A stretch of DNA of 64,000 bases from Bradyrhizobium sp. CER78 (GCF_029846235.1 NZ_JARVWP010000009.1:1-64000), one strand, 5' to 3'. Numbered from the stretch's first letter, positions 1 to 8,507 are shown. Notes: a model not told the origin generated them from the sequence alone. Translations and numbers: made by a program.

Positions 1-39
1 TTCCAGAGGCGTTCGTGCTTGAGCAGAGAGGCCGCGGCG

Positions 40-74
40 TACTGGATCGCCCGGTCAAGCCGGGCGATAACAGC
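40..74. repeat. Partial intergenic palindromic repeat (family F), uninterrupted form
   Basis: The segment reads ctggatcgcccggtc followed directly by aagccgggcgataacagc, a short stem of the type common between Bradyrhizobium genes. The same two blocks occur at 25442-25456 and 25522-25539, separated there by about 65 bases, so this copy acts as the uninterrupted reference. Bases 1-125 otherwise show no supportable gene. Confidence 0.55.
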
Positions 75-125
75 TGTGGGATGGCCCGCGCCGGCAGGCC
101 GAGCGGCACGACGACGCTGCGGCCA

Positions 126-1760
126 TCAATCGGGCAGACCCGCCCGCCGTAGCGCATCCGCATACTTCGACACATCGTCGGGGTTCCGGTACGGACCCAG
201 CACGGTGGTCAGGGTCGAAGGGCGTAGCGCCGGGTCGACCTCGTGCAATCGCGCTGCCAGTCTCCTTGCCTCGTCGCAGCGTCCGGCGAGCACGCCGCTT
301 GCGGCACCGATGCGCAACGCGGCGTGGCTATCCGGCCGGCTGCGCAGCGCCATCGCCGCCCAGGCGAACGCTTCGTCGTAGCGGCCGGCAAAGAAATGAG
401 CATGGGCGGTGCCTTCCTGCGGCCAGAACTTGCCCGGATCGACGGGGCTCAGCCGCATGGCGCGTGCAAAGTGCTCAATGGCCAAATCTGCATCTCCGAG
501 CCACAGCCGCGGCCAGCCGCTATGTGCCCACGCGGCGCCGAGGTTCGGGTTCAGCGCCAGCGCACGATCAATCATGGCGACGCCATCATCGAGGTCCCTG
601 GCGACATAGCCCAACGCATGCCCGACATGCACGAATGCAATCGCGTCGTTCTTGCCCAGTTGCATCACGCAGCGGGCCAGCCTCCTGACTTCGGCGATCT
701 CCTGATCACGATCGACGATCCAGCCGAACCCCTTGCGCACGGCGAAGCGCATCGCCGCAGCGCCGTAAGGCGTCGGGAATTCGGGATCAAGTTCAATCGC
801 CCTGTAGAACAGGCGGAGCGCCGCTTCATTCCCCTCCTTAGTCCATTTGTAGGTTTCCGCCATTCCGCGAAGATAGAGATCGTAAGCGCCCAGATTCTCC
901 GTCGGCTTGCGCTTGGCATGCTCGAGCTCCGCCACATACACGTGGTCGGCGAGCACGGCGACGATGGTGCGCGCCACCTCCTCCTGGACCGCAAAGATGT
1001 CCTCCAACTCGCGATCGTAGCGCTCTGCCCAACGATGCGCCCCGGTCAGGGCATCGATCAGCTGCGCCGTGATCCGCACCTGCGCTCCGTCACGCCGAAT
1101 ACTGCCTTCAAGCAGGTAGCGCACACCAAGCTCCCGTCCGATCTGACGGATGTCGATGGCCTTGCCCTTGTATGTGAAGGACGAGTTGCGGGCGATGACG
1201 AACAACTCGGAGAAACGTGACAGCTCGGTGATGATATCTTCGGTGATGCCGTCGCTGAAATAGTCCTGCTCCTTGTCCCCTGACAGATTGGCAAACGGCA
1301 GCACCGCGACGGACGGCAAGCAGCCTGGAGTGCCGGACGGCGCGTCCAACTCGCTCCGGATCTCGCGGTGGGGCGGCCATTCCAGGCCAGCGAGGGGACT
1401 TGCGTTCTTCCCGTCCAGAGCCGTGCCTGGCGAACCGGCCGGAGCATCCTGCGCCCGTTGCACGACGCCCACGAAGCGGAAGCCTTGTCGCGGCAGCGTC
1501 CTGATCAGGCGTTGCGCTTGCCCGGAATCGCCGATTGCGTGCCGGGCAGCGTTCAGACGCGTCGTCACCGCCGCATCGGAAACGGCACGTCCATCCCAGA
1601 TCGCGTCGACAAGATCGTCCTTGCTGACGACGCGATCGCTGTTGCGGATAAAATAATCAAGCAGCGCGAAAACCTGCCGCGTCGTCGGGATAACCTCGAA
1701 CCCGCGTCGCAGCTCGCGCCGCTCGGTATCCAGCGAATAATCTTCGAAGAAATAGCGCAA
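126..1760 (-). CDS. Winged-helix DNA-binding protein with TolB/FlgO-like and TPR regions
   Basis: A cytoplasmic regulator-like protein of 544 residues if begun at the TTG at 1760. The N-terminal ~100 residues resemble the OmpR/PhoB-type winged helix (RYFFEDYSLDTERRELRRG start, ending TLPRQGFRFVGVV). A block beginning SVAVLPFANLSGD follows, typical of the adenylate-cyclase-associated/FlgO-like region, and then tetratricopeptide-like helices to the end. There is no receiver domain, so it is not a response regulator. I chose the TTG because relatives begin with M at the matching RYLFE position and a GGGGAA block lies 8 bases upstream; the ATG at 1859 would add 33 residues of unlikely sequence. 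It is divergent from the DUF1127 gene. Its signal and targets are unknown. Confidence 0.8.
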   Translation of the reverse strand: MRYFFEDYSLDTERRELRRGFEVIPTTRQVFALLDYFIRNSDRVVSKDDLVDAIWDGRAVSDAAVTTRLNAARHAIGDSGQAQRLIRTLPRQGFRFVGVVQRAQDAPAGSPGTALDGKNASPLAGLEWPPHREIRSELDAPSGTPGCLPSVAVLPFANLSGDKEQDYFSDGITEDIITELSRFSELFVIARNSSFTYKGKAIDIRQIGRELGVRYLLEGSIRRDGAQVRITAQLIDALTGAHRWAERYDRELEDIFAVQEEVARTIVAVLADHVYVAELEHAKRKPTENLGAYDLYLRGMAETYKWTKEGNEAALRLFYRAIELDPEFPTPYGAAAMRFAVRKGFGWIVDRDQEIAEVRRLARCVMQLGKNDAIAFVHVGHALGYVARDLDDGVAMIDRALALNPNLGAAWAHSGWPRLWLGDADLAIEHFARAMRLSPVDPGKFWPQEGTAHAHFFAGRYDEAFAWAAMALRSRPDSHAALRIGAASGVLAGRCDEARRLAARLHEVDPALRPSTLTTVLGPYRNPDDVSKYADALRRAGLPD

Positions 1761-1922
1761 GGCACCATTCCCCAAATGGCCGTCCGCTCGCCCGAGGGCG
1801 CTCTCGTGCGGGCCGGCGCAGAAAGAGTAAGCCGCCGGTGAGGAAAATGTAAGCGACATGTCAAGCAGACCTGCCGGCGTCCTGCCACCGTGATGCAGAG
1901 ACAAGCCGTCGGGAGATGCCCA

Positions 1923-2165
1923 ATGGATACGCCCTACAATGTCGCCGGATCGCCGCAAGCGATTGCGCCAGCACATCCGCGCTTTGCCATCGTGAGCCGG
2001 TGCTGGGCCGCGCTTCTGGATTGGCAGCTACGCGCGGTGCTGAGGGATCGCCTGTGCGATCTGAACGACAGAGAGCTGCGCGATATCGGCATTACGCGTG
2101 GTGAGATCGACTACGTCGCCTCGCATCGCGCGGTCGACCCGCGTAGCGCCGTCTACCCTCCATGA
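1923..2165 (+). CDS. DUF1127 domain-containing small protein
   Basis: An 80-residue protein whose second half carries the DUF1127 (YjiS-like) pattern: an amphipathic helix with WAALLDWQLRAVLRDRL, then LNDRELRDIGITRGEID. DUF1127 proteins are abundant in alphaproteobacteria; some bind RNA or affect phosphate and small-RNA physiology, but the role of this one is unknown. The ATG at 1923 is preferred over an in-frame upstream start because the extra residues look non-coding. It is divergent from the winged-helix/TPR regulator, with about 160 bases between the chosen starts. Confidence 0.75.
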   Translation: MDTPYNVAGSPQAIAPAHPRFAIVSRCWAALLDWQLRAVLRDRLCDLNDRELRDIGITRGEIDYVASHRAVDPRSAVYPP

Positions 2166-2228
2166 ACGGAGGCGCCCGGCTTCGGGAAAACGTCCGGGAT
2201 CATCATCGCATTGCAAAGAGGCTGTGTC

Positions 2229-2516
2229 ATGCCGGCACGAAAGATTCCGCTCGAGACCATCGAGCAGACCGTCGTCGCATTTCGGGTCCAGCCTGGCTGG
2301 TATGAGGAATACTGGCTGAGGTCGGAGACGGCTGCACCGTCCGGTTCGGCGAGATGGCTGGGCACGATATCCCGGCTTCTTACGCCATCTTGTCGGGAAG
2401 CCATCGTCGCAGCGCTGATCAGGTTCGCCGGAGCCGGCAGGTTGGTCGCCGTCATGGCGGCCGGCCGTACTGGCAGCGAACCATCGGATCACCATCTCGA
2501 TCCAAGTCGAGAATAG
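2229..2516 (+). CDS. Small hypothetical protein
   Basis: A 95-residue frame beginning MPARKIPLETIEQTVVAFRV. The N-terminal ~30 residues, with the aromatic WYEEYWL patch, resemble a small family I associate with Bradyrhizobium. The C-terminal half is Ala/Arg-rich and low in information, so the end could be degenerate or shifted relative to relatives. It follows the DUF1127 gene by 63 bases on the same strand and may be co-transcribed. No function can be assigned. Confidence 0.5.
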   Translation: MPARKIPLETIEQTVVAFRVQPGWYEEYWLRSETAAPSGSARWLGTISRLLTPSCREAIVAALIRFAGAGRLVAVMAAGRTGSEPSDHHLDPSRE

Positions 2517-2546
2517 CCCGCGGCGGCACCGCGCGATTGAAGCTGC

Positions 2547-2972
2547 TCAGGGTTTGCGCAGATTGAGCGAGAAGCGCAGGTTGAGCGGCTGCAACATTTC
2601 CGGCGGCGGCGCCTCGCCGACATTGCCACGCTTCAGGATGGTACGCAGGTCCTCGGTCGCGCCGGCGTCGGTGAACGCGGGAAACGCGACGCGCTCGACG
2701 GTGCCGTCCGGGTTGAGCCAGGCGCGCACCACGAGCGTCGGCGGCGGCCCGTTCTCCTTGCCGGAATGCTCGATCACCCAGTTACGGAAGCGATTGGCGA
2801 CCGTCTCGTCGGCCGCGATCCATTCCTCGAACCGGTATTTGACCAGCTTGGCGAATTGCGCCCATGACGGCGGCGCCTGTTCGGGATTGCGAAAGTCTTG
2901 GGCATGGCTTGGCGCCGGGGAGAAGACCAGCAGGCCGAACGAGAGCACGAGCGTGCCCCGCAGAATGAGCAT
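2547..2972 (-). CDS. Secreted TonB-C-terminal-like protein
   Basis: A 141-residue protein with a clear Sec signal peptide from the ATG at 2972 (hydrophobic LVLSFGLLVFSP, then SHAQ cleavage). A TTG four codons upstream is the alternative start. The C-terminal half (TLVVRAWLNPDGTVERVAF, later LNLRFSLNLR) has the strand-helix-strand pattern of the TonB C-terminal domain used to contact outer-membrane partners. There is no membrane anchor or proline-rich spacer, so it is not a full TonB energiser. It would act in the periplasm; its partner is unknown. It lies just downstream of the protease gene on the same strand. Confidence 0.7.
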   Translation of the reverse strand: MLILRGTLVLSFGLLVFSPAPSHAQDFRNPEQAPPSWAQFAKLVKYRFEEWIAADETVANRFRNWVIEHSGKENGPPPTLVVRAWLNPDGTVERVAFPAFTDAGATEDLRTILKRGNVGEAPPPEMLQPLNLRFSLNLRKP

Positions 2973-3048
2973 GGTTCTGGACAAGGGTTGACCGCAGACG
3001 GCAGGCTGACAGGACGACGCAAGAGCGTCCGCGGCAGCAACTAGTCGC

Positions 3049-3795
3049 TCATTGTTGCAGGCATGTGACGCGCGCCGAGATGCTGGCGGCGCGATGCGCG
3101 CGTGACGCGGTGCCGCTCATCTGCGGCCGGTCGTCCTCCTGGAAGCGCACGCCATGCGCGGCAAGAAAGGACTTGGCGTGCGCGGCATCGACCGCCAGCA
3201 CGCGATCGATCGTGGTCCTGCGGCTCACCACCCCCTCGACGAGGCCGCGGGAATCCAGCACCGGCGCACCGCTGGTGCCGAAGGTGACATTCGAGCGCAG
3301 CACGAGATGCTCGGGATCGCGCAGCGTGGTGTCGACGAACGCATTGCCGAGCGATCCGCCATGCGCGAGCATCGGCTTCAGCCGGTCATAGGCCTCGGCA
3401 AACACCATGTCGTTGGCGACCGATGTGCTGGCGCGCGGAAATACCGCTGCGAGGCCCAGCGTGCGTGGGACCTTGATCAGGGCAATGTCGCTCGCAGCCA
3501 GCGCCACCACCCGCGCTGCAACGGCGCGCCCCTCCTTGCTGACGACAATCCGGGCGCAGTCCGTGACGGCATGGCGCGCGGTCAGCATGTGGCCGAGATC
3601 GTCGACAAAGAACGCGGTGCCGTCGAGCCGCTGGCTGACCGTCGGCGGGCCGGTGACGTCACGCGCCAGCGGCTTCGCCGCCTCCATCTGTCGCGCCGGT
3701 TGAAATAGCGAAAACGGCACCTGCGCCGCCGCCCGTTGCGGCGTGAAGCCGATGAGAATGCAACCGATCGCGACCCTGCCGGCCAGCCTGACCAT
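3049..3795 (-). CDS. Periplasmic trypsin-like (S1 family) serine protease
   Basis: A 248-residue protein starting at the ATG at 3795, which gives a normal signal peptide (RVAIGCILIGF, cleavage after RAAAQ). An in-frame start at 3933 adds 46 Arg-rich residues and is unlikely. The catalytic triad is visible: His75 in LTARHAVTDC, Asp103 in SDIALIKV and Ser175 in GTSGAPVL, in the order and spacing of chymotrypsin-fold proteases. No PDZ domain is present, so it is simpler than DegP. It is predicted to be a periplasmic protease or a catalytically restrained relative. The substrate is unknown. Confidence 0.8.
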   Translation of the reverse strand: MVRLAGRVAIGCILIGFTPQRAAAQVPFSLFQPARQMEAAKPLARDVTGPPTVSQRLDGTAFFVDDLGHMLTARHAVTDCARIVVSKEGRAVAARVVALAASDIALIKVPRTLGLAAVFPRASTSVANDMVFAEAYDRLKPMLAHGGSLGNAFVDTTLRDPEHLVLRSNVTFGTSGAPVLDSRGLVEGVVSRRTTIDRVLAVDAAHAKSFLAAHGVRFQEDDRPQMSGTASRAHRAASISARVTCLQQ

Positions 3796-4180
3796 GCGGA
3801 CAAGCCGTCCCGCGCGCGCCGCCAGCGCTGCGCGGCCTGAAATCGAAACCAAGTGATGCACCTTCAGACCCCAACCCCGCCCGATGCCGCCGTGCGAACC
3901 GCTTCGCCGGCAACGTCTGTACATACACCGCACTCTCTACTTCATTTCGCGCGTCGCGGCCGATTTTCCGGATAGGCAATTTGTCGACGGCAGCGGCGCG
4001 CCGGAATGCACGCACCGCGGCTTAGGGCAGGCCCGCTAACGGGTGATGGCGACCTCCTGCCGAGCCAGTCTCCCCTGTTCCCGTGGCTACCGTCGGTTCG
4101 CCTAGCCAATTGTTTTAGCTAGTAAATCTCCTGCGCGCAGCACCGTCAGTGGCGACACTCTTTCGCTCGTGGCTATTTTA
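3796..4180. other. Intergenic region between protease and SPFH operon
   Basis: This gap separates two divergently transcribed units and must hold both promoters. It is GC-rich on the protease side and turns distinctly AT-rich from about 4095 to the palindrome at 4181. I see no convincing open frame or RNA gene in it. Confidence 0.5.
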
Positions 4181-4198
4181 TGATATCAAAAAATATCA
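4181..4198. promoter_or_regulatory. AT-rich inverted repeat, candidate operator
   Basis: A perfect TGATAT-N6-ATATCA palindrome 35 bases before the SPFH start codon at 4233. An 18-bp AT-rich dyad in DNA of this GC content is unlikely by chance and is of a size bound by ribbon-helix-helix dimers or tetramers. The second gene of the operon encodes such a protein, so autoregulation is a reasonable inference. Confidence 0.45.
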
Positions 4199-4232
4199 GC
4201 AATTATGCTGGATGCATCAGGGGTTTGCTCCC

Positions 4233-5204
4233 ATGACCATGCAAGACCATTCCGCTTCAGGCCTTTCCACGATCAAGGTCAGGGTCGACGACCACCCGGC
4301 CGTCCTCGTCGGCAGCGGCTACGTCGCGCTTCTGCTCGCGCTGACCTTTCTCGTGCTAACTGTCTGGTGCGCCTACGGCGCGTTCATGCATGCCTCGACC
4401 TGGTCGCTGCTCTGCGCGCTGCTGAGCCTGGTCGTCACCATCCTGTTCGGCTCGTCGATCTATTCGCTGCAGCCGAACGAGAGCGCGGTGCTGACATTGT
4501 TCGGCGCCTATGCCGGCACGGACTCCGCACCGGGGCTGCGGGCCACCGTGCCGCTGTTCAAGATCGCGAAAGTATCGCAGCGCGTCCGCTACCATGAATG
4601 CGGCAAGCTGAAGGTCAACGATCTGATCGGCAACCCGATCGAGATCGGCGCCGTGGTGGTCTGGCGCGTCGACAACAGCGCCAAGGCGATCTTCCAGATC
4701 GACGACTATGCCGACTTCGTCGGCGCGCAGACGGAATCGGCGCTGCGCCACATCGCCGGCCGCCATCCCTATGATTTCGACGAGGCGGTCACCCATGCCG
4801 GTCCCGATCAGGCCGTCAGCCACGACAAGGTGGCGGCGCGCACACTGTCGCTGCGCGAAAGCGGCGACCAGGTCACCAACGAGCTGATCGTCGAGCTCAA
4901 GGAGCGGCTTGCGGTGGCCGGCGTGACCATCAACGAAGCCTGGATCAACCATCTCGCCTATGCGCCGGAGATCGCTCCGGTGATGCTGCGCCGCCAGCAG
5001 GCGAGCGCGGTGATCGCCGCGCGTAAGCTCGTGGTCTCAGGGGCGGTCGACATCGTCAAGGAAGCGCTCGACAAGCTGAAGGAGCAGACCGACATCGATC
5101 TCGACCCCGAGCGCAAGGCGGCCATGGTGTCGAACCTGCTCGTGGTGCTGGTGTCCGACAAGGATGCGACGCCGGTCGTCAACACCGGGACGCTGTATGC
5201 CTAA
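4233..5204 (+). CDS. Membrane-anchored SPFH (band 7/stomatin-prohibitin) domain protein
   Basis: A 323-residue protein with two N-terminal transmembrane helices (about 27-50 and 56-74) followed by an SPFH fold. The SPFH start is marked by SIYSLQPNESAVLTLFGAY, and the assembly helices run through LAYAPEIAPVMLRRQQASAV. SPFH proteins oligomerise into membrane microdomain cages that scaffold or regulate proteases and transporters. Two adjacent ATGs (4233, 4239) could start it; I used the first. The last eight bases overlap the start of the ribbon-helix-helix gene, so the two are translationally coupled. No NfeD-type partner is present nearby, which differs from the usual prokaryotic SPFH operon. 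Confidence 0.85.
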   Translation: MTMQDHSASGLSTIKVRVDDHPAVLVGSGYVALLLALTFLVLTVWCAYGAFMHASTWSLLCALLSLVVTILFGSSIYSLQPNESAVLTLFGAYAGTDSAPGLRATVPLFKIAKVSQRVRYHECGKLKVNDLIGNPIEIGAVVVWRVDNSAKAIFQIDDYADFVGAQTESALRHIAGRHPYDFDEAVTHAGPDQAVSHDKVAARTLSLRESGDQVTNELIVELKERLAVAGVTINEAWINHLAYAPEIAPVMLRRQQASAVIAARKLVVSGAVDIVKEALDKLKEQTDIDLDPERKAAMVSNLLVVLVSDKDATPVVNTGTLYA

Positions 5205-5409
5205 GCGCGGGCGCCCCAAGGGGCCGGACAAGGAGCCGATCCTGCTGCGGCTCGGCAGCCCGCTGCTCGACATCCTCGATCGGCTGGCGGCCGCGGAATT
5301 CCGCTCGCGCCAGGGCCAGATCGAAAAGCTGCTGCACGAGGCGCTGGTCCGGCGCGGCGCCTGGCCGCCGAAGGCGGAGGCGGAAGAGGAATCATCTGAC
5401 TCCAGCTGA
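5197..5409 (+). CDS. Ribbon-helix-helix (Arc/MetJ-like) small DNA-binding protein
   Basis: A 70-residue protein starting at ATG 5197 inside the end of the SPFH gene (ATGCCTAA overlap). It shows the ribbon-helix-helix order: strand EPILLRLG, helix A LLDILDRLAAAE, turn, helix B SRQGQIEKLLHEALVRRG. Before the fold lies KRGRPKG, which matches the AT-hook core that binds the minor groove of AT-rich DNA. The acidic C-tail EAEEESSDSS is disordered. It is inferred to autoregulate the SPFH operon, possibly through the AT-rich palindrome at 4181. No toxin-like frame accompanies it, so a classical toxin-antitoxin pair is less likely. Confidence 0.75.
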   Translation: MPKRGRPKGPDKEPILLRLGSPLLDILDRLAAAEFRSRQGQIEKLLHEALVRRGAWPPKAEAEEESSDSS

Positions 5410-5445
5410 CACGCCAGCGGCCGCGACGCCGGCGTCAGTCAGATG
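5393..5445 (+). terminator. Stem-loop at the end of the SPFH operon
   Basis: CATCTGACT at 5393-5401 pairs with AGTCAGATG at 5437-5445, and the loop contains the perfect palindrome GACGCCGGCGTC (5425-5436). It spans the stop codon of the small gene. No U-tract follows, so termination is plausible but not certain. Bases 5446-5686 show no gene. Confidence 0.4.
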
Positions 5446-5686
5446 CCGAAGCGGCTCGGCTACGCGCTACGAGCGAGGGAGCGGACGTCGCGCGACGGCA
5501 CAACCGGCCGGGGCTAATGCGAGCCAGCATGCGCGCGCGACATCCGCCCGAGCTAATGCCCATCCGTCAACGCGCCCCGGATCAGAAGCGCGCAACGGCC
5601 CCCGCCTCCGCGCGGGACGCTGCGAAGCGCCGCCGCGCGAGAGTGACATCAGATCGATCTGCGCCGCGTTTGGTCGTCCGTAGCCG

Positions 5687-6022
5687 TCAGCTGCCCGGCG
5701 GCGAGTAGGCAGCCCTGAGCTTGGCCGCGTGCTGACGCACCACCTTGATCTCGTCCTGGGTAAACAGCCGGACCAGCTTCACGTTCTGGATGGCGCCAGC
5801 CGCGACGACGATGCCGGTGATGGCAGGCGCGACGGTCGGATCCGGCACGTCGAAGATCACCATCACGCTGGGGCCGTCGGCCGCCATGCTGTACATCGAA
5901 ATCAACTTGCCGCCGCCCGCCTCGATCAACTTCTTGGCCGCCTCCAATCGATTGGTAGTCGGGTTCTCCAGGATGTTGTTGATCGCACGCGGTGTGTATT
6001 CCCCTGTGAGGCAGAAATGCAT
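5687..6022 (-). CDS. GYD domain-containing protein
   Basis: A 111-residue protein beginning MHFCLTGEYTPRAIN at ATG 6022, preceded by a strong GGAGGG Shine-Dalgarno. A longer in-frame reading back to 6148 is not needed. The small alpha/beta fold with GGKLISMYSMAADGPSVMVIFDVPD matches the GYD family, stand-alone ferredoxin-like-fold proteins common in soil alphaproteobacteria and of unknown biochemical role. It is cytoplasmic, with no signal sequence, and is divergent from the aldo/keto reductase. Confidence 0.8.
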   Translation of the reverse strand: MHFCLTGEYTPRAINNILENPTTNRLEAAKKLIEAGGGKLISMYSMAADGPSVMVIFDVPDPTVAPAITGIVVAAGAIQNVKLVRLFTQDEIKVVRQHAAKLRAAYSPPGS

Positions 6023-6399
6023 GGCAATCCCTCCATCTTTGTCTGGGAATGAAAAGGCATTCACCCGGGCATCGCCCAGGCAGGAGAAGATTTCGTACTG
6101 AAATGAAGAAGAAAGGGCCTGCCGATGGCCATGCGCGCTGCCGCGCATTCTCCGGAATTCGGCGTAACCGGTGGCAGCTCGCCGCGCAATCTACATGAAC
6201 TGCACGGCAAATGAAATCGCGTTCCTGCGCGACCAATAATTGATCGATGATCGACGCGGCACGGAGGGGCAGCGTGCCTGACCTGACGCGCGCGTCACCT
6301 CACGCCACCTCCGCCTCGGCTTACGGCACAGCGCCTTGCAAACACTGGCGATCTGCCTCAGTGTCCGCCTCTCCCGCAAGAACAAGAGAAAGAACACTC
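6023..6399. other. Divergent intergenic region between GYD gene and aldo/keto reductase
   Basis: About 377 bases that must carry both promoters. The part near 6225-6260 contains repeated GATCGA-type words but no clear dyad, EcfG motif or RNA structure. Open frames crossing it look like out-of-frame shadows. Confidence 0.4.
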
Positions 6400-7350
6400 A
6401 TGAAGCATCGTCCGCTCGGCGGCTCCGGCCTCACCGTCCCTCCTTTGTGCTTCGGCTGCAACGTGTTCGGCTGGACGGTCGACGAAGCCGCGTCGTTTCG
6501 CCTGCTCGACACCGTGCTCGATCAGGGGCTGACATTCCTGGATACGGCCGACGTCTATTCGCGCTGGGTGCCGGGCCATCACGGCGGCGAGTCCGAGACG
6601 ATCATCGGCAAATGGATGAAGGCGCGCGGCAACCGCAATCGCGTCATCCTCGCCACCAAGGTCGGCATGGACATGGGAGGCGGTAATGTCGGGCTGAAGC
6701 CAGACTACATCGCGCGCGCCGTCGAGGATTCGCTGCGGCGGCTGCAGACCGATCACATCGACCTCTACCAATCCCATAAGGACGACGAGACGACGGCGCA
6801 GGAAGAGACGCTCGCGGCCTACGACAAACTGATCAAGGCCGGCAAGATCAGGGCGATCGGCGCCTCGAACTTCTCGCCGGAGCGGCTGCAGGCTGCACTC
6901 GATATTTCCAAAGCGGACAACCTTCCCCGCTACGAGAGCATGCAGCCCGAATACAGCCTCGCGGAGCGGTCGAGCTACGAAGGCGCGCTGCAACGCGTCT
7001 GTGTCGAGAACGACGTCGGCGTGATCACGTTCTTCTCCCTGGCTGCGGGCTTCCTCACCGGCAAATATCGCTCGGAGAGCGACTTCGCCAAGAGCCCACG
7101 CGGCACGCGCAGCATTCCCAAATACATGAATCCGCGCGGCATGCGCATTCTGGCCTCTCTCGACGAGGTCGCCGCCGAGACCCGCGCCGAGCCGGCCGCG
7201 GTCGCACTTGCCTGGCTGATGGCGAAGCCCGGCATAACCGCTCCGATCGCCAGCGCCACCAAGCCCGAGCAGGTCACGACGCTGGTCGCGGCGGCGAACC
7301 TCTCGCTGAGCAAGGACCAGGTCGCACGGCTGGATGCCGCGAGCGCGTAG
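6400..7350 (+). CDS. Aldo/keto reductase
   Basis: A 316-residue NADPH-dependent oxidoreductase of the TIM-barrel aldo/keto reductase superfamily, starting at ATG 6400 (MKHRPLGGSGLTVPPL) after an AGAGAAAG ribosome-binding block. The catalytic tetrad is visible: Asp48 and Tyr53 in DTADVY, Lys87 in LATKVG and His126 in LYQSHKDD. The C-terminal ASATKPEQV region fits the cofactor phosphate-binding loop. It probably reduces aldehydes or ketones; the natural substrate cannot be read. It appears to be a single-gene unit, with a repeat-derived hairpin downstream. Confidence 0.88.
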   Translation: MKHRPLGGSGLTVPPLCFGCNVFGWTVDEAASFRLLDTVLDQGLTFLDTADVYSRWVPGHHGGESETIIGKWMKARGNRNRVILATKVGMDMGGGNVGLKPDYIARAVEDSLRRLQTDHIDLYQSHKDDETTAQEETLAAYDKLIKAGKIRAIGASNFSPERLQAALDISKADNLPRYESMQPEYSLAERSSYEGALQRVCVENDVGVITFFSLAAGFLTGKYRSESDFAKSPRGTRSIPKYMNPRGMRILASLDEVAAETRAEPAAVALAWLMAKPGITAPIASATKPEQVTTLVAAANLSLSKDQVARLDAASA

Positions 7351-7419
7351 CGTGGTCTAAGCTCGCAAGCTTTAGTGCAGGATTGGATAAAGTTGATTGC
7401 CGACCGCAAGTGCGGTGCG

Positions 7420-7530
7420 CTCCCGCTTGCGGGGGAGGGCTGGGGTTGGGGTTCTCTCCGCGAGTCACATTGTGGAGAGAGCCCCCACCCGCCGCGCTGC
7501 GCGCGTCGGCCTCCCCCGCAAGCGGGAGAG
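7420..7530. repeat. Intergenic palindromic repeat, family D
   Basis: CTCCCGCTTGCGGGGGAG at the left pairs with CTCCCCCGCAAGCGGGAGAG at the right, around a centre with GGGTTGGGG and CCCCCACCC blocks. Related long hairpins occur at 19262, 25129 and 35371. It lies between convergent genes and could act as a transcription barrier. Confidence 0.7.
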
Positions 7531-7574
7531 GCGAACGAAATGTGCTGCTTCAGTTCAAGCTAATTTCATCGCGG

Positions 7575-8507
7575 CTAACCCCACGGCCCGCGCTGGCCCG
7601 ACGCTCCGCCCCACGGGGTACGCGGCGGATAGCTGGCGCCTGCGGGGCGCGGCGCGGTCTGGGTGCCGAGCTCGGCGGCGAGCTGCTGCAACGCCGCGAT
7701 GCGGTTCGCGGTCGAGGGATGGGTGGCGAACAGATTGTCGACGCCGTGGCCCGACAGCGGGTTGATGATGAACATGTGCGCGGTGGCCGGATTGCGCTCG
7801 GCTTCCATGTTCGGCACCTGATGCGCCGAATTCTCGATCTTGGCGAGTGCGGACGCCAGCCACATCGGCTGGCCGACGATGCGCGCGCCATAATTGTCGG
7901 CGGCGTATTCGCGGGTGCGGCTGATCGCCATCTGCACCAGCATGGCGCCGAGCGGCGCCAGGATCATCATCGCGATCGAGCCGACGATGCCGGGGCCGTT
8001 GTTGTTGCGGTTGCCGCCGAAGAACATGCCGAACTGCGCCAGCATCGAGATCGCGCCGGCGATCGTCGCCGTGATCGTCATGGTCAGCGTGTCGTGGTGC
8101 TTGATATGCGCGAGCTCGTGCGCGATCACACCGGCCAACTCCTCGCGGCTGAGCTGCTGCATCAACCCCGTGGTAACGGCAACTGCCGCGTTCTCCGGAT
8201 TGCGACCGGTCGCGAACGCATTGGGCTGCGCCTCGTCCATCACGAATACGCGCGGCATCGGGAGAGCTGCGCGCTGCGCGAGCTCGGCGACGAGATTATG
8301 GAGCTCGGGCGCGGAGCGTTGATCGACCTGATGGGCGCCGTACATCGATAGCACCATGCGATCGGAATTCCAGTAGGTGAACAGATTTGTCGCAGCCGCG
8401 ACGATCAGGGCGATCACGGCGCCGGTGCCGCCGCCGATCAGATAGCCGACGCCCATGAACAGCGCTGTGAGGCCGGCAAGCAGGAGCGCGGTACGAAAAT
8501 AGTTCAT
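7575..8507 (-). CDS. htpX: Zinc metalloprotease HtpX
   Basis: A 310-residue inner-membrane M48 protease that degrades misfolded membrane proteins with FtsH. ATG 8507 gives MNYFRTALLLAGLTALFM, the usual HtpX first helix. The zinc site is HELAH at 130-134, with the third ligand Glu200 in TREYAAD. Two N-terminal helices and two central ones (about 145-165 and 172-195) fit the family. The C-terminal tail is Pro/Gly-rich and longer than in E. coli HtpX. It stands alone, convergent with the aldo/keto reductase. No heat-shock promoter was recognised. Confidence 0.92.
   Translation of the reverse strand: MNYFRTALLLAGLTALFMGVGYLIGGGTGAVIALIVAAATNLFTYWNSDRMVLSMYGAHQVDQRSAPELHNLVAELAQRAALPMPRVFVMDEAQPNAFATGRNPENAAVAVTTGLMQQLSREELAGVIAHELAHIKHHDTLTMTITATIAGAISMLAQFGMFFGGNRNNNGPGIVGSIAMMILAPLGAMLVQMAISRTREYAADNYGARIVGQPMWLASALAKIENSAHQVPNMEAERNPATAHMFIINPLSGHGVDNLFATHPSTANRIAALQQLAAELGTQTAPRPAGASYPPRTPWGGASGQRGPWG

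Noticed and set aside
5164..5196. An earlier in-frame start for the ribbon-helix-helix gene
   Set aside because: It would add Arg-rich residues inside the SPFH frame; ATG 5197 gives the expected fold length and coupling.
5197..5409. Ribbon-helix-helix protein as an antitoxin
   Set aside because: No toxin-like gene is adjacent; the partner is a full-length SPFH membrane protein.
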